This document shows positions 13,380 to 23,617 of a DNA stretch of 64,000 nt, piece by piece. Every line of letters begins with the position of its first letter. Positions within the stretch are counted from its first letter, which is position 1. The notes beneath the pieces were generated by a model. It ran no database searches and was not told where the DNA came from. It was given only the letters and a program-made list of their open reading frames with translations. Location of the stretch: positions 186,001-250,000 of the forward strand of contig CAWISK010000005.1 of assembly GCA_963838805.1 (NCBI GenBank), given 5' to 3'. The DNA is from CAVRQM01 sp963838805. GTDB lineage: Bacteria > Pseudomonadota > Alphaproteobacteria > Acetobacterales > Acetobacteraceae. The translations under genes were made by a program, and so were the position numbers.

Positions 13380-15143
13380 TCAGAACCGCGTCAGCACACG
13401 CCAGTAGACCGCATCGGCGCGCAAGGGTGGTGTGTTGCTCGTCACACCCTGCGGCAGCCGCGTCTGCCGCGCAACGCCCTCGATGTCGAATTCAGTATAG
13501 CGCGTAACGCTCAGGCGCACGCCCCCGCCCGCCGACTGGAGACGCGCATTCGGGTCCGTCCGCTGGTTCTGCCAAGCTTCGCCCCAATCGTAGAAGCCGT
13601 AGAATTGGGTGCCGATCTGCATCGGACGGGCAAACCAGTCGAGAGTGAAGCCGGTGTTGAGCTGCAATTCCGTGCAGACCGCGAGTGCCGAATCGCCCGT
13701 CACCTCGCCCGAGTAATAGCCGCGATTGCAGCGCGAGCCGCCCAAAAAGAACTTTTCCGCAGGCGGCAGAACGTCGCCGCTGTACTGGCCGGTGACGATG
13801 CCCTGCAACGCCACCGTGGCACCGCGCCAGGGCGAGAACAGGGTCTGATTGCGGCTCGCCTCAAAGCTGACCTTGGTGAAATCGACCATCTCGCCCACGC
13901 GGCCGGGCGGCGGCTCCTGCTGGCCGTTGGTGCTGCTGCCCAGCCCTTCGATCCCCTGGCTCACCCGCAGGCTGACGGCGTTCAGCGCCGTCCGGTCGCC
14001 ACCGGCCCAGAGATCCTGCAACGCATAATCGGCGCCCAGGCGTAGCACGCGCAGATTGTCCTGGCTGGCCAGCTCTCCGCCGGCGTTGATGTCCGATTGC
14101 AGGATGTCGAAATAGGCGCCGAGATTCAGTGTCTGCTGCCGGGCGCGGATCAGCGGATAGAGCGCCGCGACGCCGGCGATGGTGGTGACGCCGTGATAGC
14201 CCTCCGCCCCCAGTTGCCCGGTCGGGTCGGCGGTGCCGGAGCCGGCATAGAGGCGCAGCTTCAGCCCCGAGCCGCCGACGAAGAACTCGCTGGTCGCCTG
14301 CCCGAATAACTGCGTGGCGCGCGCCGCGCCGTACAGCGAGACTTCCGTCTTCTCGCCCAGCGAGGTGAAGCTGTTGGCGTCGAGCACCACCAGCCCTTCT
14401 TCCGGGCCGGTCAGATCGTAGGCGCGGTTATCGGCGGTCACGAGGCCGGAGAACGGCGCCCGGCTCACCACGGCGACCAGGGTCAGGGCGCCGGGTTCGG
14501 TCGTGGACGGCCGCAGCACGGCGCGCAGCGAAATGCCCGGCACGTCCTGCGCCAGCAGCAGCCAGCGTTCGAGACTCGCGGAATCGATGGGCTGCACCTC
14601 GGTCAGGTGCTTCAGGAAGCGCAGCACCTGCACGCCGGCCGGGCCGATATCGCCATCGAGCTTGACCTCGGCGATGCGGCCCTCGGTCACGACGAAGCGC
14701 AGGGTTTGCGTGCGGTCGAGCGTCACCTTCACCGCAGTCAGCACGTAGCCGTCGCGTCGATAGCGCGCCAGGATTGCGTCGCGGGCCGCCTGGATGCGGG
14801 CGATCGGCACGGCCGGACCGCTCAGGCCCTGCAGCAGCGGCGCGAAACTGGCATCGCGATAGGCGGTGGCGCCGTCGACCTGCGCCTGCCGCACGGCGAC
14901 GGCGCCGCTGGCCGGCACGCCCGTGGACGGTATCTGTGGCGTGACCAGGCCCGGCCCTACCCTGGGCGGTGCAGGCGGTGCGATGCGCGGGATGGGTGAG
15001 CCCTGCGGCAAGAACGTCGCGGCCCCTGGACCGGGCGGCGGCGGCGCCTGCCCCCAGGCCGACCTCTGCGCCGCAATCAGCGACAGCACCGCAATGACCG
15101 AGAGCGAAACGGGGAAAGCTATGCGTCGTGCCTCTCGTCGCAT
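13380..15143 (-). CDS. TpsB outer-membrane transporter (ShlB/FhaC/HecB family)
   Basis: This Omp85-superfamily pore exports its partner TpsA, encoded 25 bases downstream. ATG 15143 gives a 587-residue protein with a Sec signal peptide ending near AWGQA. A proline-rich linker follows, then POTRA-type sequence (about residues 80-170, with RYRRDGYVLTAVKV and VTEGRIAEVKLDG), then a C-terminal 16-strand barrel. The barrel carries the conserved LGGSRCNRGYYSGEV motif, corresponding to the VRGY/F tip of loop L6 in FhaC, and ends in phenylalanine (VLTRF) as expected for BAM-inserted proteins. An ATG at 15182 would add 13 residues before the signal peptide and is less likely. The promoter should lie in the 171-base divergent gap before the SDR gene at 15315. 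It is the first gene of the tpsB-tpsA-CHAT-kinase unit. Confidence 0.92.
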   Translation of the reverse strand: MRREARRIAFPVSLSVIAVLSLIAAQRSAWGQAPPPPGPGAATFLPQGSPIPRIAPPAPPRVGPGLVTPQIPSTGVPASGAVAVRQAQVDGATAYRDASFAPLLQGLSGPAVPIARIQAARDAILARYRRDGYVLTAVKVTLDRTQTLRFVVTEGRIAEVKLDGDIGPAGVQVLRFLKHLTEVQPIDSASLERWLLLAQDVPGISLRAVLRPSTTEPGALTLVAVVSRAPFSGLVTADNRAYDLTGPEEGLVVLDANSFTSLGEKTEVSLYGAARATQLFGQATSEFFVGGSGLKLRLYAGSGTADPTGQLGAEGYHGVTTIAGVAALYPLIRARQQTLNLGAYFDILQSDINAGGELASQDNLRVLRLGADYALQDLWAGGDRTALNAVSLRVSQGIEGLGSSTNGQQEPPPGRVGEMVDFTKVSFEASRNQTLFSPWRGATVALQGIVTGQYSGDVLPPAEKFFLGGSRCNRGYYSGEVTGDSALAVCTELQLNTGFTLDWFARPMQIGTQFYGFYDWGEAWQNQRTDPNARLQSAGGGVRLSVTRYTEFDIEGVARQTRLPQGVTSNTPPLRADAVYWRVLTRF

Positions 15144-15314
15144 TCTGCGCAGCGTTCCCCACCCGTGACTTGCCCGGAACATCCTAAACCGGATTGTCAG
15201 CCTTTGTCGCGATTTTGTTATTCCGGCTCGTTATTGGCGGATGGGAGTGGCGCCGCCGCAACCGCCCCGCCCCGGCGCACGTTGGCCCGCTGCCCCAGAC
15301 CGCAGGAGAGCCCG

Positions 15315-16334
15315 ATGGCCCAGAACCCATCCCGCGTTGCCATCATCACCGGCGGATCGTCGGGGATTGGCCTGTGCACGGCGCTGCTGTTCGCGCGGCG
15401 CGGCTGGCGGGTGGGGTTGATTGCCCGCAGCGAGGAGGGGTTGGCCGCCGCCGCCGAGCGCGTCCGGGAGGCTGGCGGTCGCGTGGCCACGGCCGCCGCC
15501 GATGTGACCGACAGCGCCGCCCTGGCAGCGGCGGCGCAGCGGATCGAGAGCGAGCTGGGACCGATGGAGCTCTGGGTGAACGGCGCCGGCATCGGTCTGG
15601 TGGCCCGCTTCACCGACACCAGCGAGGCCGATTTCCACCGCGTCCTTCACATCACCTTTCTGGGCCAGGTGAACGGCACGCGGGTGGCACTTGCTTCCAT
15701 GACGCCACGCGGACGCGGCACGATTGTCGGCATCGGCTCCGCGGTCGCCTATCGCGCAGTGCCGATGATGTCGGCCTATAGCGCCGCGAAATGGGCGGTG
15801 CGCGGCTTCTATGAGGCGGTGCGGGCCGAACTGATGCACGACCGTATCCCGATTCATGTGGCGGTGGTGCATCCGCCCGCCACCAACACCCCGTTCTTCA
15901 GCCACGCGCCCGCGCATTTCGCGGCGGGTCACGAGACCGATTCCCCACGGCCGCCGCCTCCCGTCTATCAGCCGGAGCTGGTGGCCGACGCGATCTGGCT
16001 CGCAGTGACCGAGCGGCGGCGCGACGTCAAGGTGAGCGGCAGCACCGAACAGTTCGCCGTCATGAACGCGCTGGTTCCGGGCATCATGGATTGGATATCG
16101 GCGCTGGCCGGCTTCGTGGTCCAGCGCACGGGCCGGCGCGACGTGGCCCAGCTGCGGGCCCCCGCATTGCACGAGGGCAAGAGCGCGGGCGTGATCCACG
16201 GGCCTTTCACGCGCGAGGCACGATCGAGCAGCAGCCAGATGTGGATGCAGCGCAACCGGCTGCCGATCGGACTGGCCGGATTGGTGCTGGCGCTCGCGCT
16301 GAAGCCCGCGCGGCGCGCCCGGCGTCGTCGCTAG
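15315..16334 (+). CDS. Short-chain dehydrogenase/reductase with C-terminal extension
   Basis: This is an NAD(P)-dependent oxidoreductase of 339 residues starting at ATG 15315, after the ribosome site GGAGAG at 15305-15310. The Rossmann motif TGGSSGIG is at about residues 11-18. The catalytic residues are present: Ser in VGIGSAVAYR and Tyr/Lys in AYSAAKWAV. Beyond the usual ~250-residue SDR fold there is an ~80-residue tail with a hydrophobic stretch (GLAGLVLALALK) and a very basic end (RRARRRR), so it may be membrane associated. It is the first gene of a plus-strand set with a debranching-like enzyme (8-base gap), a PfkB kinase and a GH65 enzyme, which suggests a sugar or polyol substrate. 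The substrate cannot be read from sequence. Confidence 0.88.
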   Translation: MAQNPSRVAIITGGSSGIGLCTALLFARRGWRVGLIARSEEGLAAAAERVREAGGRVATAAADVTDSAALAAAAQRIESELGPMELWVNGAGIGLVARFTDTSEADFHRVLHITFLGQVNGTRVALASMTPRGRGTIVGIGSAVAYRAVPMMSAYSAAKWAVRGFYEAVRAELMHDRIPIHVAVVHPPATNTPFFSHAPAHFAAGHETDSPRPPPPVYQPELVADAIWLAVTERRRDVKVSGSTEQFAVMNALVPGIMDWISALAGFVVQRTGRRDVAQLRAPALHEGKSAGVIHGPFTREARSSSSQMWMQRNRLPIGLAGLVLALALKPARRARRRR

Positions 16335-16342
16335 GGCCGGTC

Positions 16343-18598
16343 GTGGCGCGGACGGACGTCAACCTGTTCTGGCTGCGCCCCGGCGAACAATCGGCGCACC
16401 GCGGGCACGCCATCCTGATTGCCGACAGCCGGGGCCATATCCGCTCCGGGCTGGAGGGATTCTATGTCCGCCGAACCCGGTTCCTGTCCCGCCTGATCTT
16501 CAGGGTTGACGATGCGGAGCCGCATTTCGTCTCGGCCAACCCGGTCGAACCGCATTTCCTGATCTCCTACTATCTGGCACCGTCTCCGGCCGGCGCTGCC
16601 GCTGGGCCAAAGCCGGACGACAAGGGCGGCTCAGGCGGCGAGATCGCGCAGAAAGGGATCGAGATCCAGGTCAACCGCTATGTCGGCGGTGGCCTGCATC
16701 TCGACGTTCACGTGACCAATCATGCAATGGCGGAGACCAGCATCGTCCTGTCATGGGAAGTCGCTGCCGACTTCGCCGACCAGACGGAGGCGCAGAGCGG
16801 GCAGCGCCAGCAGAAGGCCCCGGTGGAGCAGGTCTGGACGGGGCAGCAGGACGGCAGCGGGGCAGTCACGTTCCGCTATCGTCACCCGAAGCTCCAGCAT
16901 GCAAGCGAGATCCGGTTTTCCGGCGCAGGCAGCTTCGCCGAGGGGATGGGCGTGGTCTCCTGCGCCGTCGATCTCGCGGCACGGCAGACGCGCACGCTGG
17001 CGATCGACGTCGTGGCCGATTTTCTCGGCGAGCGGATCGAGCCGTTCTATGGCCTCGATGGCCACATCAAGGATGGCTGCACCGCCGATCAGGTGCGCGA
17101 GGAATGGACTGGCGGCTGCGTGCGGCTGTCGGCGACGAACCCGAGAGTCGAGGCGGCCTGGACCCGCGCCGTCGCCGATCTCGGTTCGCTGCAATTGCTG
17201 GAGGGCGAAGGAGCGGAACGGTTCACGCCGGCGGCTGGCATCCCGAACTATATGGGCCTGTTCGGGCGCGACACGCTGATGGCGTCCTGGCAATCGGTCC
17301 TGCTCAACCCGGCGACCTTGCGCGGCGCATTGCGCCTGGTCGGCAAGTGGAACGCGACGGAACGCGACGACGCGTTCGACGCCCAGCCGGGCAAGGTCGT
17401 GCATCAGCGTCAGCTGAGCCCGCTCGCCCTGCTCGGCAAAACGCCGTTCCTGCACTATTACGGCGACTATTCGGCCCCGGGCCTGTTCCTGCTCGGCCTT
17501 GCCACGCACCTCGCGCACACCGGCGAGCAGGACTTTTTCCTGTCCATGCGCGACAAGGCGCTCGCCACGCTGGAATGGATGGATCGCGACGGCGACCAGG
17601 ACGGCGACGGGTTCTATGAATACGAGACGCGGGCAGGCAACTCGGGCACGAAAAACCAGGGCTGGAAGGATTCCGGCCAGGCGATCCTGTATGCGAACGG
17701 CCGCATGGTGGAAAACCCGATCGCCGTCTGCGAGGTGCAGGGCCTCTACTTCGCGGCGAAGCGGGCGATGGGCATCGCTTTCATGGCGGTCGGCGAGCAC
17801 GCGCGCGGGGCCGATCTGCTGGCGCAGTCCGACGAGCTGAAGCGGCGTTTCAATCAAACGTTCTGGCTCGAGGATGAGCAATTCTTCGCCCTCGCACTCG
17901 ATCCCGACAAGCGCCCGGTCAGGAGTATCGCCTCCAATCCCGGCGCCTGCCTCGCCTACGGCATCGTGGCGGACGAGAAGGCGCAGGCGGTCGCCGACCG
18001 GCTGATGGCGCCCGACATGTTCAGCGGCTGGGGCATCCGCACGCTGTCGAGCACGCATCAGGCCTACAACCCGTTCGCCTACCATCTGGGCACCGTCTGG
18101 CCGTTCGCGAACGCGCTCACGGCGTTCGGGTTGAAGCGCTACGGGTTCGCACCGCTGCTGCATCGTGTGGCGAAGGCCCTGTTCGATGCGACGGAGCTGT
18201 TCCACCTCGACCGCCTCCCCGAGGTGTTCGGCGGCCATCCGCGCGACCGCCGCCACCCGCATCCCGGCATCTATCCCGGCGCCTGCGCGCCGCAGGCATG
18301 GTCGGCAAGTGCGGTGGTCATGCTGGTCCATGCCATGCTCGGCATGCTGCCGCTGGCACCGCGGCGCACGCTGATCGTCGATCCGGACCTGCCCGACTGG
18401 CTGCCCGAGGTGACGCTCGACAACGTGCGGATCGGCCGGTCGAGCGTCGATCTGCGCTTCCGGCGCGACGCCTCGGGCGCCACCGAATGCGAGGTTCTGC
18501 GATCGGGAAACGATCTGCGCATCCATCGGCCGGAGCGGCGCGCCGATGCCACCTCGAAAGATCGCATAGAGGCGGCGATCCGCGAGGTGGCCGGATGA
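16343..18598 (+). CDS. Glycogen debranching-type enzyme (amylo-alpha-1,6-glucosidase family)
   Basis: The predicted glycoside hydrolase has 751 residues. I chose GTG 16343 because it lies 8 bases after the preceding stop with AGGG 7 bases upstream, and because the homologous N-terminal beta-domain begins there (VNLFWLRPGEQ, then RDGLEGFYVRRTRFLS-like text). The C-terminal (alpha/alpha)6 catalytic domain shows family landmarks: FGRDTLMASWQSVLLNP, DAQPGKVVHQR, NQGWKDSGQAI, NPFAYHLGTVWPFANA and CAPQAWSASA. Proteins of this kind are annotated as amylo-alpha-1,6-glucosidase, but many act on other alpha-glucosides. With the PfkB kinase and GH65 protein downstream, it probably serves glucan or disaccharide turnover. 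No signal peptide is visible, so a cytoplasmic location is inferred. Confidence 0.88.
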   Translation: MARTDVNLFWLRPGEQSAHRGHAILIADSRGHIRSGLEGFYVRRTRFLSRLIFRVDDAEPHFVSANPVEPHFLISYYLAPSPAGAAAGPKPDDKGGSGGEIAQKGIEIQVNRYVGGGLHLDVHVTNHAMAETSIVLSWEVAADFADQTEAQSGQRQQKAPVEQVWTGQQDGSGAVTFRYRHPKLQHASEIRFSGAGSFAEGMGVVSCAVDLAARQTRTLAIDVVADFLGERIEPFYGLDGHIKDGCTADQVREEWTGGCVRLSATNPRVEAAWTRAVADLGSLQLLEGEGAERFTPAAGIPNYMGLFGRDTLMASWQSVLLNPATLRGALRLVGKWNATERDDAFDAQPGKVVHQRQLSPLALLGKTPFLHYYGDYSAPGLFLLGLATHLAHTGEQDFFLSMRDKALATLEWMDRDGDQDGDGFYEYETRAGNSGTKNQGWKDSGQAILYANGRMVENPIAVCEVQGLYFAAKRAMGIAFMAVGEHARGADLLAQSDELKRRFNQTFWLEDEQFFALALDPDKRPVRSIASNPGACLAYGIVADEKAQAVADRLMAPDMFSGWGIRTLSSTHQAYNPFAYHLGTVWPFANALTAFGLKRYGFAPLLHRVAKALFDATELFHLDRLPEVFGGHPRDRRHPHPGIYPGACAPQAWSASAVVMLVHAMLGMLPLAPRRTLIVDPDLPDWLPEVTLDNVRIGRSSVDLRFRRDASGATECEVLRSGNDLRIHRPERRADATSKDRIEAAIREVAG

Positions 18599-18624
18599 TG
18601 CGGGACCTTCGGAAAGAGTGACGC

Positions 18625-19584
18625 ATGGAACGGCCCGCGATCCTGTCGCTCGGCAGTATCAACGCCGATTTTCAGGTACGGACGCCGCGCCCGCTGGCGG
18701 CGGGCGAAACGCTGCTGGCCACCGATTTCGTCCGGCTAGGCGGCGGCAAGGCCGCGAACGTCGCCTTTCTCGCGCACCGCCTCGGGCATAGGGCGATGCT
18801 GCTCGGCCGCGTCGGAGACGATGACCTGCGCGAGCAGGCGCTGGGGCCGCTGCGCCGCGCCGGCCTGTGCCTCGACGGCGTCAGCGTGGCGGCGGGAACC
18901 GCCACCGCCGTCTCGATGATCGCCGTCGCACCGGATGCGAAGAAAAGCATCGTCCTCGCATCGAACGCCAATGACGCATGGGACGAGGGCGCGGTGCGGC
19001 ACATGCTGGCACTCGTCGAAGCCGCGCCGGAGCATTCCGTCCTGGCCGCCGATGTCGAGATTCCGCAAGCGGTTGCTTCTCGCGCCGTCATGGCTGCGCA
19101 CAAGCGGGGCCTGCGCGTCCTGCTCGACCCGGCTCCGACCAGCCGAGTCGAGCGCGAGATGCTGGAACACTGCGCCGCGATCTGCCCCGACGCGCGCGAG
19201 GCGGCCGAGCTGACGGGACTCGAAACCGGCGACACCGAGGGTGCCGCGCGCGCCGCGACGGCGCTGGCCGACCTTGGCGTGGCGCTCGCCTGCGTCAAGC
19301 TGGAGGACGGCGGCTGCGTGTTCCGCTGCGGCGAGCAGGTGATCCATATCCCGCCCGTGCCGGTGCGGGTCGTGGACAGCACCGGCGCGGGCGACGCCTT
19401 CGCCGGCGCGCTGGCGGTGGCCCTGCTCGAAGACCAGGCGCCGCTTTCTGCCGTGCTGTTTGCGACTGCCGCCTCGCATCTCGCGGTCACACGCTATGGC
19501 TCGCAGGAAGCCTACCCGACACGGGCCGAGATCGACGCCTTTCTCCCCCGTCTCGCCGAGGGCGCTCATGTGCTCGGCCGATGA
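18625..19584 (+). CDS. PfkB-family carbohydrate kinase (ribokinase-like)
   Basis: This 319-residue ATP-dependent sugar kinase starts at ATG 18625, with GGAAAGAG a few bases upstream, and lies 26 bases after the debranching-like gene. It carries both PfkB signatures: GGKAANVAFLAHRLGH near residues 32-48 (sugar-binding glycines) and DSTGAGDAFAGALA near residue 250 (the Asp is the catalytic base and the GAGD loop is the anion hole). The overall layout resembles ribokinase, but the N-terminal LGSINADFQVRTPRPL region is compatible with several sugars. Its 3' end overlaps the start of the GH65 gene by 17 bases, so the two are probably translationally coupled. Confidence 0.9.
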   Translation: MERPAILSLGSINADFQVRTPRPLAAGETLLATDFVRLGGGKAANVAFLAHRLGHRAMLLGRVGDDDLREQALGPLRRAGLCLDGVSVAAGTATAVSMIAVAPDAKKSIVLASNANDAWDEGAVRHMLALVEAAPEHSVLAADVEIPQAVASRAVMAAHKRGLRVLLDPAPTSRVEREMLEHCAAICPDAREAAELTGLETGDTEGAARAATALADLGVALACVKLEDGGCVFRCGEQVIHIPPVPVRVVDSTGAGDAFAGALAVALLEDQAPLSAVLFATAASHLAVTRYGSQEAYPTRAEIDAFLPRLAEGAHVLGR

Positions 19585-21970
19585 TGCTGCGATGGTGCTC
19601 GCCTATGAGGATTTCGACGCGGCCGATGAGCGCCGACGCGAATCCCTGTTCGGCCTCGGCAACGGCACGCTGTTCGTGCGCGCCTGTCCGCCGGAAATCG
19701 CGGCGGAGGACGAGTGCCACTATCCCGGCGCCTACGCCGCCGGATTGTATGACCGGCGCCTCGTCACGATCGAGGGCGAGCGGCTGGGCCACGACGCGCT
19801 GGTCAACCTGCCCAACTGGACGCTGCTGACGTTCCGCATCGAGGGCGATACCGAATGGTTCTCGCTGCGACGCTGCGACATCCTCGCCTATCGGCACCGT
19901 CTCGACATGGCACGCGGACTTGCCTTGCGCGACATGCTGGTGCGCGACCAGCGTGGCCGCCGCACCCGGCTGCATGAGCAGCGCCTGGTCAGCATGTGGC
20001 GCCCCACGCTCGCGGCCGTGCGCTGGCGGCTGACAGCGGAGAACTGGTCGGGACACATCGAGCTGCGTGCCGGCCTCGAGATCGGGCGTGGGCAATCACA
20101 ACACGGATGGCGGCATCCTCGGCGTCTATCGTCACCTTGATGCGGTCGCGGTCGAGGTGCTGCCGCCCGAGACGCTGTTGCTCACCGCCCGCACCCGCCA
20201 TTCTCGCATCCGCATCGCGATCGCCGCGCGCCTGCTCGTGCAGGCGGACGGGCCGATCCGGCGCGGCATCGTCCGCGCAGGGCGACCATATCGCGGAACA
20301 TATCACCTGCCCTTGTGCGGCCGGCGGCACGCTCGCCATCGAGAATGTCGCCGCCATCGTCACCGAACGCGACCCCGCCACCGCCGATCCGCAGGACGCC
20401 GCGATCGGCATGGCCGCCGACGCGCCGGACTTCGCGCAGCTGCGTCGCGAACACGAGCGGGCCTGGGCCCGGCTATGGGATCGCGCCGGGCTGGACGCGG
20501 CCGATCCGGAGCTGCGGCGCGAACTGTCCATTCACATCTTTCACCTGCTGCAGACGGTCTCGCCGCACACCGTCCATCTGGATGCGGGACTGCCCGCGCG
20601 AGGCTGGCAGGAGGCCTATCACGGCCAGGTCTTCTGGGACGAGATCTTCGCATTCCCGTTCCTCAGCCATCGCTTCCCGGAGATCGCCCGCGCGCTGCTG
20701 CTGTATCGCTACCGCCGCTTGCCGCAGGCGCGGGAAGCGGCGCGTGCGGCCGGCTACGCAGGGGCGATGTTCCCGTGGCGCAGCGGCGCCACCGGCGCCG
20801 AGGAGACGCCGAACTTCCAGCTCTATCCCATGTCCGGGCACCTGCTCCCCGACCACACGCGCTTGCAGCGCCACATCGGCGCAGCCATCGCGCACACGGT
20901 CTGGCACCATGCGCTTGCCACCGGCGACGAGAGCTTCCTCGCCGAATACGGTGCCGAGATGCTGGTCGAAATCGCCCGTTTCTGGGCGTCGATCGCGCGC
21001 CACGATCCGCGATCCGACCGTTATGACATCTGCGGGGTGATCGGCCCGGACGAATACCACAACGCCTATCCCGGCGCGGCCGAGCCGGGAATGGACAACA
21101 ACGCCTATACCAACGTCATGGCGGCTGCGGCATTGCTGCACGCCTGCGCGGCGCTGGACCGGCTGCCGCCGCAGCGCCGGCGCGAGCTGGCGATCATGCT
21201 GGACATCGCCGAGCACGAGCCGCCGCACTGGCGGCGCGTGGCGAGCCGGCTGCGGCTATGCTTCGACGACGACGGCGTGCTGATGCAGTTCGCGGGCTTC
21301 GACCGGCTGAAGCGCTGGAGTGGAATCGCCTTCGCGGAGGAGCAGAAGCAGGGCCGCATCGACCGCGTGCTGGAGGCGCGCGGCGATACGGTCGATGCCT
21401 GGCAGATCACCAAGCAGGCCGATGTGCTGATGCTGCTGTACCTGCTCGCACCCGACGAGCTCGCCGCGCTGATCGGCGGCATGGGCTATGCGTTCGACGA
21501 AAGCCAGGCGCGGCGCACGGCGCGCTACTACCTCGACCGCATGACACATGAATCGAGCCTTTCGCGCGTGGTCTGCGCGGGCGCCCTGGCACGGCTCGAC
21601 CCCGCCCTGTCCTGGACCTTCTTCCAGCGGGCGCTGCGCATCGATCGCGATACCTCGGAAACCACGAGCGCCTCGGAAGGGCTGCATCTCGGCGCGATGG
21701 CGGGCACGCTGGACGTGCTGCAACGCCATTACCTCGGCGCGCGGGTCGAGGCCGACGCGCTGGCGATCGCGCCGGCGCCGCCAGCTTCGCCTCGGTCCGG
21801 TGCGGATGCGGCTGACGCATTGCGACCAGGCGCTCACGCTTGATTGGGACGGCGCCGTGCTGCGCGTCCATGCCGACGCGGGCAACCGGACCGAGCTGCC
21901 GATCCGGCACGCGGGCGGGCTGCAACGCCTGGCACCGGGCGGCGAACTGGTCGCCTACGCCTCGCGATAA
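19568..21970 (+). CDS. Glycoside hydrolase family 65 protein (disaccharide phosphorylase/trehalase-like), three apparent frameshifts
   Basis: After three 1-base corrections the gene encodes about 799 residues, the normal GH65 length. The N-terminal beta-sandwich begins AYEDFDAADERRRESLFGLG. The catalytic domain has GQVFWDEIFAFPFL and GPDEYHNAYPGAAEPGMDNNAYTN, where the DEYH glutamate is the general acid, and KQADVLMLLYLL lies in the phosphate-site region. Frame changes, each an extra base: GGG at 20084-20086 (RAGLEIG joins VGNHNTDGG), about 20271-20276 (IV joins AQGDHIAEH), and about 21776-21783 (before LRLGPVRMRL). ATG 19568 is preferred over 19592 because GAGG lies 8 bases upstream. Family members phosphorolyse trehalose, maltose or kojibiose, or hydrolyse trehalose; which applies here is not decidable. 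The end overlaps copD convergently by 16 bases. Confidence 0.85.
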
Positions 21971-23603
21971 TCCAGCAGGATCAGCCCGATCAGCAGGAAG
22001 CAGACCGGCCACACCCAGCCGGCGATGCGTGCCACGCGGCCGTCGGCGCGGATCTCCAGCCAGCGTGCCCAGCCCGCGGCGATGCCGGCGAGCGCCAGCG
22101 GCGTGTGGGTGATCTCGATCAGCAGCTGGTCGCGCACATTGGCGATCGCATGCTGGTGCGTCAGCAGCGCCGCCCCGCCCATCGCCGTCAGCAGCGGGAA
22201 CACCAGCACCGCCCAGCCACGCGTCCAGCCGCCCGCCCGCACCCGCCACTCGAACAGTGCGAATGCCACGGTCAGCAGCACGAAGAACCGGTGCTGCAAC
22301 ACCTCGGGATCGCGCAGGCTGACAAAGAACCCTTCCTGCCCGAGCGGCCACACCTCGGGGTCGGAGCGCAGGAACAGGAACACCGCAAGCCCCAGGAACA
22401 CCAGCGGCCAATGCCGCGCCCAGCGCAGGCCCGCCTGGTTCAGCAGCGCCAGCAATCCCACCGCCAGCACGAACAGCCCGGCCCAATGGTGGTTGTATTC
22501 CGACCAGGCAATGTCGCCCGCATTGCGCGCCGGAATGATCCCCGATCCCGGCACGAAGGCCGGGGCGGGCGCCGCCTTGTGCGCCGCCGCCTCGGCGTCC
22601 AGCTTCGCCTGCAAGGCCGGCAGGGTTAGCAAATCGCGGTCGGGGCTGGCCAGCAGCGGCCATTCGGGCGCGTTGCGGCCGACGATCTCCTGCCAGGTCA
22701 CGCGATCCTGCGTCAGATCGACCGCCGGCGGCGAGGAGGTCAAGGCCGCCGCCGCAAAGAACAGCGAGAAGCCGATGCCGATCTCGACCTCGGCGAACCG
22801 CTTCAGCCGCAGTACCGAGGTGCCCGGATTGTCGCGCAACCGTCCGACCACGCGGAAATTGCCATACCCGAGGCCCAGCAAGCGCCGCGAACATGACGAT
22901 CTTGGCGCAGACCATCACGCCGAACGCGGTCCCGTACAGGCCTTTCAGCGAGCCGATATAGGCCACCGCCATGACCGCGCCCGAGACGATGATGCAGCCC
23001 ACCCCCACCATCGACATGCGCGAGAAGCGCGCGCCCACCGCGCGCCAGCCGATGCCGTCATTGATGTGCGAGAGAGCGAGCACAAACGCCGGGATGCCGC
23101 CGATCCAGATCGCGGCCCCCAGTTGGTGCAGCGCCTCGACGGCCAGCAGCGGCGCGCGGTCGGAGAGCCGCGCCATCGCGTGCGTGGTGAGGGTGGCTGC
23201 CGCCAGCACCACGAGCCCCGCCGTCAGCAGCACCCGCGTCGGTGCCCGCGGCCCGCTGCCCAGCAACACCACGGCCAGCACCAGTGCCGCACCGATCTTG
23301 ACCAGGCTTGCCTGCGCGAACTCGGCGCCCAGCACCTGTCCCCATGTCAGATCCACCGTGGAGACCAGCACCGAGCCTTGCATCAGCAAGGTCAGCGCCT
23401 CGCCGCCAATCAGCGCCAGGGCGGAGAAGCCCGCCACGCGCGCGGTGCCGCGCATGATCGCGGGACCCGCGGGAAGATCCGCGAACGGGCGCGCGGCGAA
23501 GATGAGGAACAGTGTCGCCACCCAGAGCCATCGACTGGGCAACGATGACGAGGCCGTGGATGACGACCGACAGGTAGCCGAACAGATCGATGAACAGGCT
23601 CAA
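21955..23603 (-). CDS. copD: CopD-family copper resistance membrane protein, two apparent frameshifts
   Basis: This is a polytopic inner-membrane protein of about 548 residues after correction, with many hydrophobic segments and CopD-type features (GLVIVAQSMALG at the N-terminus; EALHQLGAAIWIGGIPAF in the middle; C-terminal helices with HHWAGLFVLAVGL and LTHQHAIANV histidines). CopD with CopC is implicated in copper uptake or handling. Two extra bases break the frame: one in 23518-23523 (MALG joins ATLFLIFAARP) and one at 22880-22881 (MFAA joins LLGLGYGNFRV). No ATG exists at the true N-terminus; TTG 23603, with GGGAG upstream and 14 bases after the copC stop, is the best start. The pair forms a copC-copD operon. 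Confidence 0.82.
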
Positions 23604-23617
23604 GCCCAGGACTCCCG

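Noticed and set aside
16751..18526. 591-codon minus-strand frame inside the debranching-like gene
   Set aside because: It is opposite a gene with clear family motifs and has shadow-type composition.
20067..21026. Separate short gene in the middle of the GH65 region
   Set aside because: Its first part continues the GH65 N-terminal domain (VGNHNTDGG, HLDAVAVEVLPPETLLL) and is best explained by indels in one gene.
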